Source: Croceicoccus sp. Ery15
GTDB taxonomy: Bacteria > Pseudomonadota > Alphaproteobacteria > Sphingomonadales > Sphingomonadaceae
NCBI RefSeq assembly: GCF_020985305.1
Contig: NZ_CP087588.1
Span: 1,848,501 to 1,912,500 of the forward strand
Direction: 5' to 3'
Length of the DNA stretch: 64,000 bases
Positions within the stretch are counted from its first letter, which is position 1; every line of letters begins with the position of its first letter. The notes under the pieces were generated by a model, which was given only the letters and a program-made list of their open reading frames with translations, was not told where the DNA came from and did no database searches. Of the stretch, positions 1 through 8,295 are shown piece after piece. The position numbers and the translations under genes were made by a program.

Positions 1-1
1 G

Positions 2-355
2 AAACCGCAGGTGGTGGCCGTTCTGCTTGACCATTTCGTGTCCGAAGCGCCGCTTTTCGCGGGCGGCGACGCGGCGGGTTTTGCCGTTCCGGCAGAGGAC
101 GAGGCGGTTGAGGACAATCCCGAGGACGCCGATGTGATCGCCCAGATCCGCGAGCTGATCGAAACCCGCGTGCGCCCTGCCGTGGCAGGCGATGGCGGCG
201 ATATCGTCTATCGCGGTTTCCGCGAAGGCGTGGTCTATCTGCAGATGCAGGGCGCCTGTTCGGGCTGTCCCTCCTCGACAGCGACGCTGAAGCAGGGCAT
301 CGAGGGGTTGTTGAAGCATTACGTTCCCGAAGTGACCGAGGTGCGCGCGGCCTGA
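2..355 (+). CDS. NifU-family Fe-S scaffold protein, C-terminal part (5' end outside window)
   Basis: The frame is open to the window edge, so the start lies upstream and only about 117 residues are visible. An acidic linker (EDEAVEDNPEDAD) leads into a NifU C-terminal domain. That domain contains a VRPAVAGDGGDI stretch and a CxxC motif (ACSGCPSS), the Fe-S binding pair typical of NfuA-like proteins, followed by TLKQGIEGLL. Family knowledge: such proteins carry Fe-S clusters to client enzymes in the cytosol. A NifU-like gene just upstream of tsaB is common in sphingomonads. The truncation is due only to the window boundary. Confidence 0.9.
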   Translation, partial: KPQVVAVLLDHFVSEAPLFAGGDAAGFAVPAEDEAVEDNPEDADVIAQIRELIETRVRPAVAGDGGDIVYRGFREGVVYLQMQGACSGCPSSTATLKQGIEGLLKHYVPEVTEVRAA

Positions 356-410
356 CCGGCGGCGCAAGGGGCCTCGCCGCGGCGGGGCGCTTGAGGGGGT
401 AAGGCGCGGA

Positions 411-1079
411 GTGCGAACTCTCGTCATCGATTGCGCGACCGAGAATTGTTCCGCCGCTCTGTTCGAGCGGGAGGGCGATGCGCTGCGCCTGATCGACGGG
501 CGCTGCGAAACACTGGGTCGCGGCCATGCCGAACGGCTGGTCCCGATGATTGCAGAATTGCCCGATGGCGGGCGCGCGGACCGGATCGCGGTTTCGACAG
601 GCCCCGGCAGCTTTACCGGCATTCGCGTCGGGCTGGCCGCTGCCAAGGCGCTGGCGCTGGCTTGGCGGGCCGATCTGGTCGGATTTCCGACACTGGCCCT
701 GATCGCTGCGCAGGCACGCGCGCAATCGGGTGCCGCGCCGGTCGGCGTTACCAATAATGCGGGCCATGGCGAATGGTTCGTGCAGGAATTCGCCGCCGAC
801 GGGCTGCCCCGTTCGGATGCGCGCTCGCTCCCCCCCGCCGACGCGCAGACCGCGCTGACCGCGGAACAGGTCGCGGGCAGCAAGGCCGAGGCGCTGGTCG
901 CCGCGCGCGGGTTCGGACAGGCGTGGCCGCTGCTCCCCGATGCGCGGCAGTTTGCCGCCCTGCCGCAAAGCCTGTTGTTGCCCGATCCGCACCCTGCCTA
1001 TGGCCGCCGCCCCGATGCGGCGATCCCGAACAAGGGCACCACGGGAAGGCGGGTCGACAGCACCCAAAGGGCAGACTGA
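411..1079 (+). CDS. tsaB: tRNA threonylcarbamoyladenosine biosynthesis protein TsaB
   Basis: This is a 222-residue protein of the ASKHA fold. The N-terminus (RTLVIDCATENCSAAL) and the STGPGSFTGIRVGL motif near residues 62-75 are diagnostic of TsaB. TsaB is the non-catalytic partner of TsaD in making t6A at position 37 of ANN-decoding tRNAs. The start is GTG with AAGG about 8 bases upstream. The last base of the stop codon is the first base of the rimI start codon, so the two are probably translationally coupled. The tsaB-rimI pairing is widespread in proteobacteria. Confidence 0.93.
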   Translation: MRTLVIDCATENCSAALFEREGDALRLIDGRCETLGRGHAERLVPMIAELPDGGRADRIAVSTGPGSFTGIRVGLAAAKALALAWRADLVGFPTLALIAAQARAQSGAAPVGVTNNAGHGEWFVQEFAADGLPRSDARSLPPADAQTALTAEQVAGSKAEALVAARGFGQAWPLLPDARQFAALPQSLLLPDPHPAYGRRPDAAIPNKGTTGRRVDSTQRAD

Positions 1080-1552
1080 TGCCCGAGCAGAATATAGCCG
1101 ATGCGATCATGCGGGTCATGCAGGTGGCCTTCGATCCGGTTTACGGCGAGGCGTGGAACCGGTCGCAATTGCTGGGCGCGCTGGTGATGCCCGACACGCG
1201 GTTCGTGCTGGTCGACGATACCGGCAATCTGGCTCCGCACGATCTGGACAGAGTGACCGGCTTTGCCTTGCTACGCCGCGCAATGGACGAGGAAGAGCTG
1301 CTGCTGATCGCGGTCGCACCCGAATCGCGGGGCAAGGGGCTGGGCGGCAGATTGCTGGACCGGGCAGTCGAAACGTCGCGCGATCTGCGCTGTTCCAAGA
1401 TATTTCTGGAAATGCGCGACGACAATCCGGCGCGTCATTTGTATCACGCCCACGGTTTCAAGCCCGTGGGGTTAAGACGCGACTATTATTCGGGACGCGA
1501 TGGCAAAAGGCGAAACGCGATTACTTTCATGCGTGTTATTAACGCATTTTAA
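1079..1552 (+). CDS. rimI: GNAT N-acetyltransferase, RimI family
   Basis: This is a 157-residue single GNAT domain. The acetyl-CoA binding loop is VAPESRGKGLGGRLL (near residues 81-95), followed by EMRDDNPARHLYHAHGF, the usual C-terminal RimI signature. RimI acetylates the N-terminal alanine of ribosomal protein S18; the substrate here is inferred from family and from coupling to tsaB. The ATG overlaps the tsaB stop codon by one base (TGATG). The longer frame that opens further upstream lies inside tsaB and was rejected as the start. Confidence 0.9.
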   Translation: MPEQNIADAIMRVMQVAFDPVYGEAWNRSQLLGALVMPDTRFVLVDDTGNLAPHDLDRVTGFALLRRAMDEEELLLIAVAPESRGKGLGGRLLDRAVETSRDLRCSKIFLEMRDDNPARHLYHAHGFKPVGLRRDYYSGRDGKRRNAITFMRVINAF

Positions 1553-1775
1553 ATCCATCTTTCGCACTGCAAAAGCTGAGCGAATGCGGCATTCGCGGAA
1601 ATTCGCAGCGCGATCACTTCGAAACTTGAAATTAAAATTTTAACAAGCGGGATTTCAATGAAAAACCCGCACTGAATAGTTGAATTTTAATAAATGATGT
1701 ACCAAAAGACGTGCATCGCCGACGGCATTCGGGGTGGTCAAGCGGCGAAGAACCGTACCGAAAGGATTTTAAGTC
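1553..1775 (+). promoter_or_regulatory. AT-rich intergenic region upstream of mucR
   Basis: This 223-base gap is much richer in A/T than its surroundings, with runs such as TTAAAATTTTAA and TTTTAATAAATG. MucR/Ros proteins bind AT-rich DNA with T-A steps and commonly repress their own genes. I infer the mucR promoter and an autoregulatory site here but cannot assign exact -35/-10 boxes. Confidence 0.4.
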
Positions 1776-2204
1776 ATGGATAATCCCGTACTCGACGTGA
1801 ACGAGACGCTAATTACACTCACGTCTGACATCGTTGCCGCCCACGTCAGCAATAATAACGTGGAAGTCGGCGACGTCCCCTCGCTGATCAGCAATGTCTA
1901 TGCTGCGCTCGCCGGTCTTGGCGAAACGGCACAGGAAGAAGAAACGCCGCCCGAACCGGCCGTTTCGATCCGCGCGTCCGTAAAGCCCGACTATATCGTG
2001 TGTCTGGAAGACGGAAAAAAGCTGAAAATGCTTAAGCGCCATTTGATGACACATTACAATATGACCCCCGACGAATATCGTGCGCGCTGGAACCTTCCGG
2101 CCGACTATCCGATGGTTGCCCCCAACTATGCGGAAAAGCGTCGCGAACTGGCGAAAAAGATCGGTCTGGGCCGCAAGCCCGGCGGTCGCCGTAAAAAGGG
2201 CTGA
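1776..2204 (+). CDS. mucR: MucR/Ros family zinc-finger-type transcriptional regulator
   Basis: This is a 142-residue regulator of usual length. The N-terminal half (about residues 5-50) resembles the MucR oligomerisation region. The DNA-binding half has CLEDGKKLKMLKRHLMTHY at residues 76-94, then MTPDEYRARWNLP and a basic tail ending GRRKKG. The metal site is Cys76-x2-Asp79-x9-His89-x3-His93, so Asp replaces the second cysteine of Agrobacterium Ros. MucR proteins act as H-NS-like silencers of AT-rich promoters and control surface polysaccharide, motility and cell-cycle genes in alphaproteobacteria. A hairpin follows the gene and fur lies 190 bases downstream. Confidence 0.93.
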   Translation: MDNPVLDVNETLITLTSDIVAAHVSNNNVEVGDVPSLISNVYAALAGLGETAQEEETPPEPAVSIRASVKPDYIVCLEDGKKLKMLKRHLMTHYNMTPDEYRARWNLPADYPMVAPNYAEKRRELAKKIGLGRKPGGRRKKG

Positions 2205-2218
2205 ACGCCCACAGCAAA

Positions 2219-2242
2219 GGCGGGGCCGATCATGGCCCCGGC
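2219..2242 (+). terminator. Hairpin downstream of mucR, possible terminator
   Basis: CGGGGCC (2221-2227) pairs perfectly with GGCCCCG (2234-2240) around a 6-base loop, 15 bases after the mucR stop codon. No T-run follows, so termination is uncertain. Confidence 0.4.
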
Positions 2243-2394
2243 ATCGCCCGCCGGTTTCATCCCCCACCCCAAACCACCGGCACGGGCACAGGAATTCAGG
2301 GCGGTTGCGTTGACAGCGGCGCGGTTTATGATCGCGGCAAAGCGGCGCCATCGCCCTTTATTCTTTTCCAACTGCTATCCAAGGCTGTAACCCA

Positions 2395-2814
2395 GTGCCC
2401 AACCCGATCGATATCGAAGCGATCTGCGCCGAACGCGGACTTCGCATCACCGACCAACGCCGTGTGATTGCCAAGGTGCTGTCCGAAAGCACCGACCATC
2501 CCGATGTCGAAAAACTGCATGAACGCGCTTCGGCCATCGATCCCGGCATTTCGATCGCTACCGTCTATCGCACCGTCCGCCTGTTTGAAGAGGCGGGGAT
2601 TCTGGACCGCCACGATTTCGGTGACGGTCGTGCCCGTTACGAAGCATCGCCCGAGGCGCATCACGACCATCTGATCGATGTCGAAACCGGCAAGGTGGTC
2701 GAATTCGTCGATCCCGAACTGGAAGCCTTGCAGCGCCAGATCGCGGAAAAGCTGGGCTTCCGCCTCGTCGATCACCGCATGGAACTTTACGGCGTCCGCC
2801 TCGACCGGGATTGA
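2395..2814 (+). CDS. fur: Fur family metal-dependent transcriptional regulator
   Basis: This is a 139-residue protein with the Fur winged helix (ITDQRRVIAKVL, then ISIATVYRTVRLFEEAGIL as the recognition helix) and a C-terminal metal-binding dimerisation domain with EAHHDHLIDVETGKVVEF. No C-terminal CxxC pair is visible, which is usual for alphaproteobacterial Fur/Mur. Family role: repression of iron or manganese uptake genes with the bound metal as corepressor. The start is GTG. It is followed 7 bases later by the acyltransferase gene. A Mur-like manganese role cannot be excluded from sequence alone. Confidence 0.9.
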   Translation: MPNPIDIEAICAERGLRITDQRRVIAKVLSESTDHPDVEKLHERASAIDPGISIATVYRTVRLFEEAGILDRHDFGDGRARYEASPEAHHDHLIDVETGKVVEFVDPELEALQRQIAEKLGFRLVDHRMELYGVRLDRD

Positions 2815-2821
2815 TCCCGTC

Positions 2822-3550
2822 ATGGGCTGGCGTGCACCCGTGCGGCTGGCGGCAATGGCGATCTGGCTGCTGGCCTGCGTGATCGCCTTTGCACTGCTTG
2901 CTCCGCTGCCGGGCCGCAATCCCGTGCCGCCGGTGTTTCTGGCAGGCATCGCCTTTATCGCCGGGGTGGAGATTACCGTTCGTGGCACCCCGCCGCGCCG
3001 CGCCATGCTGCTGGCCAATCACGTCAGCTGGATCGATATCACCGCGCTGGCCGCCACCGCGCGGTCGGCCTTTGTCGCGCATGACGGGCTAAAGGGGCAT
3101 CCGGTGCTGAAGAAACTGTGCGAGATGAACGACACCGTGTTCATCGCCCGATCGCGCCGGCACACCGTATCGCGGCAAATCGACCAGATCCGTGCCGCCA
3201 TCGACGAATGCGATGTGCTGACCCTGTTTCCCGAAGGCACAACCGGCAATGGCGATGGATTATTGCCGGTCAAAAGCAGCCTGCTATCCGCCATCGACCC
3301 CGCGCCGCAGGGCGTGCCGGTTGTTCCGGTGGTGCTGCATTACCGCGATGCGAAAGACATTGCATGGGTGGATGACGAGGCCGGGGACGCCAATTTCCTG
3401 CGCATATTGTCGCGCCGCGATCCGGTGGAACTGACCGTACATTTTCTGCCGCCGCTGGCGGGCGCGGAGCTGGCCGGTCGCAAGGCCATGTCCGCGGCGC
3501 TGACCGGACGGTTGGAGAGGGGACTCGCCATCGCGGACGCAAAGGCGTAA
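2822..3550 (+). CDS. 1-acyl-sn-glycerol-3-phosphate acyltransferase family protein (PlsC-like)
   Basis: The protein has 242 residues. An N-terminal membrane segment (MAIWLLACVIAFALLAPL) precedes the acyltransferase domain with the catalytic HX4D box NHVSWID (near residue 66) and the substrate-binding FPEGTT motif (near residue 140). It likely acylates lysophosphatidic acid or a related lysolipid at the inner membrane. It starts 7 bases after fur and is followed by miaB after 11 bases, as in other sphingomonads. The ATG at 2822 was chosen because the longer in-frame start lies inside fur. Confidence 0.88.
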   Translation: MGWRAPVRLAAMAIWLLACVIAFALLAPLPGRNPVPPVFLAGIAFIAGVEITVRGTPPRRAMLLANHVSWIDITALAATARSAFVAHDGLKGHPVLKKLCEMNDTVFIARSRRHTVSRQIDQIRAAIDECDVLTLFPEGTTGNGDGLLPVKSSLLSAIDPAPQGVPVVPVVLHYRDAKDIAWVDDEAGDANFLRILSRRDPVELTVHFLPPLAGAELAGRKAMSAALTGRLERGLAIADAKA

Positions 3551-3561
3551 GGGCGCGCCCC

Positions 3562-4881
3562 ATGAAATCCCTCTCCGAACCCAAAAGCTATCGCATCAAA
3601 AGCTTCGGCTGCCAGATGAACGTCTATGACGGCGAACGCATGGCCGAAATGCTCGGCGCGCAGGGCATGTCCGCCGCGCCCGAGGGCGAGGATGCCGATC
3701 TGGTCGTATTGAACACCTGCCATATCCGCGAAAAGGCCGCCGAAAAGGTCTATTCCGACATCGGCCGCTTGCGTCGCGACGATGGCTCCTCGCCGCTGAT
3801 CGCGGTTGCGGGCTGCGTCGCGCAGGCGGAGGGCGAAGAGATCATGGCGCGCAGCCCCGATGTACGCATGGTCGTCGGCCCGCAGGCCTATCACCGACTG
3901 CCCGCGATGATCGAAAAGGCCCGTGCCGGAGAGCGCGTGACCGATACCGACATGCCCGCCAATGCCAAGTTCGGCGTGCTGCCGACGCGGACGAAGCGCG
4001 CCCCGTCGGCGTTCCTGACGGTGCAGGAAGGCTGCGACAAGTTCTGCACCTATTGCGTGGTGCCCTATACGCGCGGCGCGGAAATCAGCCGGCCCTTCGC
4101 CGATCTGGTCGAGGAAGCGCACAAGCTGGTCGATGCCGGTGCGCGGGAGATCACCCTGCTGGGCCAGAATGTCAACGCATGGGACGGCGAGGATGACAAG
4201 GGCCGCGCCATCGGCCTTGACGGTCTGATCCGCGCGCTGGCCACGATGCCCGATCTGAAACGCATCCGTTACACGACCAGCCATCCCAACGATATGAGCG
4301 ACGCGCTGATCGCCGCCCATGGCGAAGTGGGCAAGTTGATGCCCTATCTCCATTTGCCGGTTCAGTCGGGGAATAATCGCGTCTTGCAGGCGATGAACCG
4401 CAGCCACAGCGCCGAAAGCTATATCGCGCTGATCGAACGGTTCCGTGACGCGCGGCCCGATATCGCGATCAGCGGCGACTTCATCGTCGGCTTTCCCGGC
4501 GAAACCGATGCGGAATTCGATGATACGCTGAAGATGGTCGACACCATCCGCTATTCTGCGGCCTTCAGCTTCAAATATTCGCCCCGCCCCGGCACTCCTG
4601 CCGCGACCATGGAAAACCAGATCGCGAAAGAGGTGATGGACGAGCGGCTGCAGCGGCTTCAGGCCGCACTGCAGCGCGACAGCCTTTCCTTCAACCAGGC
4701 GTCGATCGGCAGGACCTGCGAGGTTCTGGTCGAGCGCAAGGGTCGCAAGCCCGGCCAGTGGCTGGGTAAGACGCCATGGCTGCAATCCGCTTGGTTTGAG
4801 GGGGACGCCGCCATCGGCGATCTGGTGCAGGTCGAATTGCTGGCCGCTGGCCCCAATTCGCTGGAAGCGCGCGTCGTTTAG
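3562..4881 (+). CDS. miaB: tRNA-2-methylthio-N6-dimethylallyladenosine synthase MiaB
   Basis: The 439-residue length is normal for MiaB. The N-terminal methylthiotransferase domain has its three cluster cysteines in SFGCQMN, NTCHIRE and VAGCVAQ. The radical-SAM motif CDKFCTYC lies near residue 158. A C-terminal TRAM-like region ends the protein. MiaB adds the methylthio group at C2 of i6A37 in tRNA. The gene converges with the lipoprotein gene on the other strand and their ends overlap by 4 bases. Confidence 0.96.
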   Translation: MKSLSEPKSYRIKSFGCQMNVYDGERMAEMLGAQGMSAAPEGEDADLVVLNTCHIREKAAEKVYSDIGRLRRDDGSSPLIAVAGCVAQAEGEEIMARSPDVRMVVGPQAYHRLPAMIEKARAGERVTDTDMPANAKFGVLPTRTKRAPSAFLTVQEGCDKFCTYCVVPYTRGAEISRPFADLVEEAHKLVDAGAREITLLGQNVNAWDGEDDKGRAIGLDGLIRALATMPDLKRIRYTTSHPNDMSDALIAAHGEVGKLMPYLHLPVQSGNNRVLQAMNRSHSAESYIALIERFRDARPDIAISGDFIVGFPGETDAEFDDTLKMVDTIRYSAAFSFKYSPRPGTPAATMENQIAKEVMDERLQRLQAALQRDSLSFNQASIGRTCEVLVERKGRKPGQWLGKTPWLQSAWFEGDAAIGDLVQVELLAAGPNSLEARVV

Positions 4882-5462
4882 CTTTCGGGCGCGCCCAGCT
4901 TGCGCATCGAATCCCACACGTCCTGCGCGATCAGGACCGTGCCTTGCTCTTCCTGTAAGGTAACGGGCGGCACGGTCGGGTTCGACGGATAGCCGGTGCC
5001 GTCGAAACGCAAAACGGCATTGCCGCTTTCGCCTCCGCCGCCGCCGACCCACACGGTCAGATCGCGCCAGCCATGGCTGCTGCTGTCCAGCACGGTCACC
5101 GGCAGTTTCGACACGCTGGCGTCCATGCGCACGGTAAATCCCTCACCCGCAGGTTCCAACACAAGCACATTGCAGCCGCCCGAACCGCACAACATCGGCC
5201 CGCTGGCATAGGCGACAATCTCGTCCATGCCGTCGCCGTTCAGGTCGATGGCAGCTGTGGCGACCGAAACCTCGCCATCATCGGCGAAATGCTGCGTCAG
5301 AAAGCCATCGGCCGCGTCGGCCACGGGCATGGCATCGGACGGGCCCTCCGGCATGACCTCGGTCGCTGGCGCCTCGGATGTCTCCTCCTGCACCGGCGGC
5401 GACCCGCATGCGGTGATGGCCAGCATTGTGACGGGGGCGAGCATGGTCGGGATAATACGCAT
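4878..5462 (-). CDS. Putative lipoprotein with an FG-GAP-like calcium loop
   Basis: The protein has 194 residues. The N-terminus is a lipoprotein signal with lipobox ITAC at about residues 16-19. A Pro/Glu-rich spacer follows, then a globular domain with DLNGDGMDEIVAY, a calcium-loop pattern seen in FG-GAP/VCBS-type repeats, and a conserved-looking CGSGGCNVLVLE segment. I do not recognise a named family. It is probably tethered to a membrane and exposed to the periplasm. It is transcribed divergently from the META-domain lipoprotein, whose start is 34 bases away. Confidence 0.75.
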   Translation of the reverse strand: MRIIPTMLAPVTMLAITACGSPPVQEETSEAPATEVMPEGPSDAMPVADAADGFLTQHFADDGEVSVATAAIDLNGDGMDEIVAYASGPMLCGSGGCNVLVLEPAGEGFTVRMDASVSKLPVTVLDSSSHGWRDLTVWVGGGGGESGNAVLRFDGTGYPSNPTVPPVTLQEEQGTVLIAQDVWDSMRKLGAPES

Positions 5463-5496
5463 GGCCCCTTATATAGCTTGCGGGCCCGCAGGGGAA

Positions 5497-6507
5497 ATGC
5501 GAACGAACGCCAGCATGAACCGCCCGCCCCGTCCCGATCCCTGCACCGTGCGCAAGGTGCTGAAATTCGTGGCGCTTTGCCTTGCGCTGGGCAGCGGCGC
5601 ATGGCTGGGCGGATGCGATGCCGCCCCCGAACGCGATACCGTGGCCGACCCCCTGCCGCTGACCGCACCCGCAGTGGTGGATGAAGAAACATTCGATTCG
5701 CCGCCCAATCCCGACGGTCTGCAACTGGCGCCCGGATTTGCGCCGCTGGCCTTCGATCTGGCGGGCACAGGCTGGCTGGTCACGGCGGTCGACGGTGTGC
5801 CCACTGCCGATTTGCAGGACGATCTGGCGACGGTGCATTTCGGCGGTTCCTATCTGCGATGGCTTGGCTGCAACCAGATGGAATCGCTCTATATCCCCCT
5901 CACCCGCAGCTTTGCACTGGGCGAGCCGCGCCAGATGACGCGTGATTGCGCCGATAGCGCGGTCGATGCCGCGATGGCGTCCGTGCTGGCGGACAAGCCG
6001 CTGATCGGCCGCAACCGCGAGGGGAAGATCATGCTGGCGGGCAAGACCCATGCCGTCACGCTAAGCCAGATCGACAGCGGACCAAAGGATCCCGAGGCAC
6101 CGCCACTCGATGCCGCCCCGTTCGAGATCATGTCCCCCGGCGCGCCCGGCGGGCGGCCCGTTCTGGCGCTGAAAAACGGCAGTTTCGCCATCTGGATGGA
6201 TTGCCCCGCCGCGATTTCGGGCAGCTTGCGCCTGGTCGAGGGTAAATTGCGCACCGGCAATGTGCAGGTGAAAGATTGCGAGAGCTATCGCAGCACCGCG
6301 CGCGATGCGCTGGCCGATTTCTTCCGCGCATCGCCCGCCATCGCACGCGGTCGCGGCGGCGAATTGCTGCTGAGCGACGGGAAACAGATAATCGCCGCGC
6401 GCCAGTGCAGCAACGGATCGACCGCATGCCGTCGCACCGCATCGGCCATCCACACCGAAGAAGCGCAGGAAGACGGCGGGGATACAGCGGTTATCCCCAG
6501 CCGCTGA
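5497..6507 (+). CDS. META-domain (HslJ-like) lipoprotein
   Basis: This is a lipoprotein of about 336 residues. RKVLKFVALCLALGSGAWLGGC forms the signal with lipobox LGGC. The middle matches a META domain: LAGTGWLVTAVDG, VHFGGSYLRWLGCNQMESLY, and later KIMLAGKTHAVTL. META domains occur in heat-inducible HslJ and in secreted proteins; their biochemical role is poorly defined. The second half resembles a weaker repeat of the same kind (GSFAIWMDCPAAISGS). ATG 5515 is an alternative start in the same frame, and neither start has a strong ribosome binding site. Confidence 0.75.
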   Translation: MRTNASMNRPPRPDPCTVRKVLKFVALCLALGSGAWLGGCDAAPERDTVADPLPLTAPAVVDEETFDSPPNPDGLQLAPGFAPLAFDLAGTGWLVTAVDGVPTADLQDDLATVHFGGSYLRWLGCNQMESLYIPLTRSFALGEPRQMTRDCADSAVDAAMASVLADKPLIGRNREGKIMLAGKTHAVTLSQIDSGPKDPEAPPLDAAPFEIMSPGAPGGRPVLALKNGSFAIWMDCPAAISGSLRLVEGKLRTGNVQVKDCESYRSTARDALADFFRASPAIARGRGGELLLSDGKQIIAARQCSNGSTACRRTASAIHTEEAQEDGGDTAVIPSR

Positions 6508-6627
6508 CCCTGAGGCGACTTGCCTAACCCCTCGGTGCACCTATCTTGATCCCAGCAACAGGCCGGTTTTCAGCAGCGGTCCGAGTCGGTTCCGCATTAC
6601 CCTTGCCGGTCATGACAAGGAGCACGA

Positions 6628-7710
6628 GTGAGCCGCAAGAACGCGCGCGTTGCCGCACCCACGGCCCCCACGGGCAACTGGCCCGCCGACCGAACCGCCA
6701 CCGCGGGAACACGGGCGCGGACCGAGATGGAATTCCCCGATGCCGAGATGCTGGGCGCATTATTCGGGCAGTTCGATCGCAATCTTGTCCAGCTTGAAGA
6801 CCGCCTCGGCGTCTATATCGCGGCACGCGGCAATCGCGTGCAGATCGAGGGGACAGAAGAAGCCGTCGCCCGCACCCGCGACGTTCTGGCAGGCATGCAG
6901 CAACAATTGCTGTCGGGTTTCGAACTCGACGCGGGTGCGGTCGACGCGCTGATCGCGATGAGCAGCGAGCCCACGCTGGACGGCATCGTCAAGGGCGAGG
7001 ACCAGACGGGGCTTGGCGCCGATCTGGGCCGCAATGGCCGCCCGCAGATCATGATCCGCACCCGCAAGAAGACTATCGCTCCGCGGTCCAAGGCGCAGGA
7101 AGCCTATATGCAGGCGCTGGTCAGCAATGACATCATCTTTGCGCTGGGTCCGGCAGGCACGGGCAAAACCTATCTGGCGGTGGCACAGGCGGTCGCGCAG
7201 CTGATCACCGGCAGCGTGCAGCGCCTGATCCTGTCGCGCCCCGCGGTCGAGGCGGGCGAGCGGCTGGGCTTTCTGCCCGGCGACATGAAGGACAAGGTCG
7301 ACCCCTATCTGCGCCCGCTTTACGACGCGCTGTACGATTGCATGCCGCCCGAACAGGTTGAGCGCCGCCTGGCATCGGGAGAGATCGAGATCGCGCCCAT
7401 CGCCTTCATGCGCGGCCGCACGCTGGCCGATGCATTTGTCATTCTGGACGAGGCGCAGAACACCACGCGCGAACAGATGAAGATGTTCCTGACCCGTTTC
7501 GGTCAAAACAGCCGCATGGTGGTGTGCGGCGATCCGCGGCAGGTGGATATTCCCGGCGGCGACCGCCATTCGGGTCTGGCCGACGCGGTCGAACGGCTGG
7601 AAGGGGTCGAAGGCATCGCCGTCAGCCGCTTTACCGCCGCCGATGTCGTGCGCCACCCGATCGTGGGCCGCGTGGTCGAGGCCTATGAAGGCTCGGGCGT
7701 GCCCGGTTGA
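6628..7710 (+). CDS. ybeZ: PhoH family ATPase (YbeZ)
   Basis: This is a 360-residue PhoH-like protein with a KH-like N-terminal segment (about residues 30-90) and a P-loop ATPase domain with GPAGTGKTYLAVA near residue 177. Walker B is FVILDEAQNTT, and a VVCGDPRQVDIPGG sensor follows. YbeZ works with YbeY in 16S rRNA maturation and ribosome quality control. The start is GTG with AAGGAG 7 bases upstream. The ybeY frame begins at the stop codon, so the two form one operon with the downstream CBS protein. Confidence 0.93.
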   Translation: MSRKNARVAAPTAPTGNWPADRTATAGTRARTEMEFPDAEMLGALFGQFDRNLVQLEDRLGVYIAARGNRVQIEGTEEAVARTRDVLAGMQQQLLSGFELDAGAVDALIAMSSEPTLDGIVKGEDQTGLGADLGRNGRPQIMIRTRKKTIAPRSKAQEAYMQALVSNDIIFALGPAGTGKTYLAVAQAVAQLITGSVQRLILSRPAVEAGERLGFLPGDMKDKVDPYLRPLYDALYDCMPPEQVERRLASGEIEIAPIAFMRGRTLADAFVILDEAQNTTREQMKMFLTRFGQNSRMVVCGDPRQVDIPGGDRHSGLADAVERLEGVEGIAVSRFTAADVVRHPIVGRVVEAYEGSGVPG

Positions 7711-7733
7711 ATGGCACGACAAGCGAATCCGCG

Positions 7734-8237
7734 ATGACGGCTCCGACACTGGAAACCGATGTATCGCCCGAATGGGGCGACGATATCGACTGGGACATGC
7801 TGGCCCACCGTGCGGCAGAGGCGATTGCCGCCGAAGCGCCCGAGCTGGCCGATCCCAACATGCTGGTCAGCGTGGTATTCGCCGACGATGACGAGGTACA
7901 CGCGCTGAACCGGCAATGGCGGGCCAAGGACAAGCCCACCAATGTCCTGAGTTTCCCCATGCTTTCGCGTGAGGAAGTGCTGCGCGCCGCCGAACGGAAA
8001 GACAGCGGCGCACCGGTCATGCTGGGCGATATCGTCCTTGCGCTGGAAACCTGCGCGCGCGAGGCGGATGAAAAATCTGTTGCACTTGCAGTTCATGCAA
8101 CGCATCTGGTGATTCACGGGCTGCTTCATATCGCCGGTCACGATCACGAGCTTGGCGATGCCGAGGCCGAGGCGATGGAAGCACTTGAAACGCGGGCCCT
8201 GGCCCGGCTGGGGATCGCAGATCCGTATCATTCCTGA
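7734..8237 (+). CDS. ybeY: Endoribonuclease YbeY (rRNA maturation factor)
   Basis: The protein has about 167 residues. The zinc motif HGLLHIAGHDH fits the UPF0054/YbeY consensus H-x3-H-x5-H near the C-terminus, and NVLSFPM is also conserved. YbeY is a single-strand endoribonuclease needed for 16S rRNA 3' end processing. The frame extends upstream to a TTG at 7707 that overlaps the phoH stop codon; I prefer the ATG at 7734, but coupling from the TTG is possible. Confidence 0.92.
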   Translation: MTAPTLETDVSPEWGDDIDWDMLAHRAAEAIAAEAPELADPNMLVSVVFADDDEVHALNRQWRAKDKPTNVLSFPMLSREEVLRAAERKDSGAPVMLGDIVLALETCAREADEKSVALAVHATHLVIHGLLHIAGHDHELGDAEAEAMEALETRALARLGIADPYHS

Positions 8238-8295
8238 AACCGGCTGCCGGAAACCCCGCTGGCCGGTTCTTTGACGAAGGGTTCAAGAGGCCATC

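Noticed and set aside
3340..5052. 570-codon open frame on the minus strand
   Set aside because: It lies opposite miaB and the acyltransferase, whose motifs are unmistakable; the frame has no recognisable domain and reflects high GC content.
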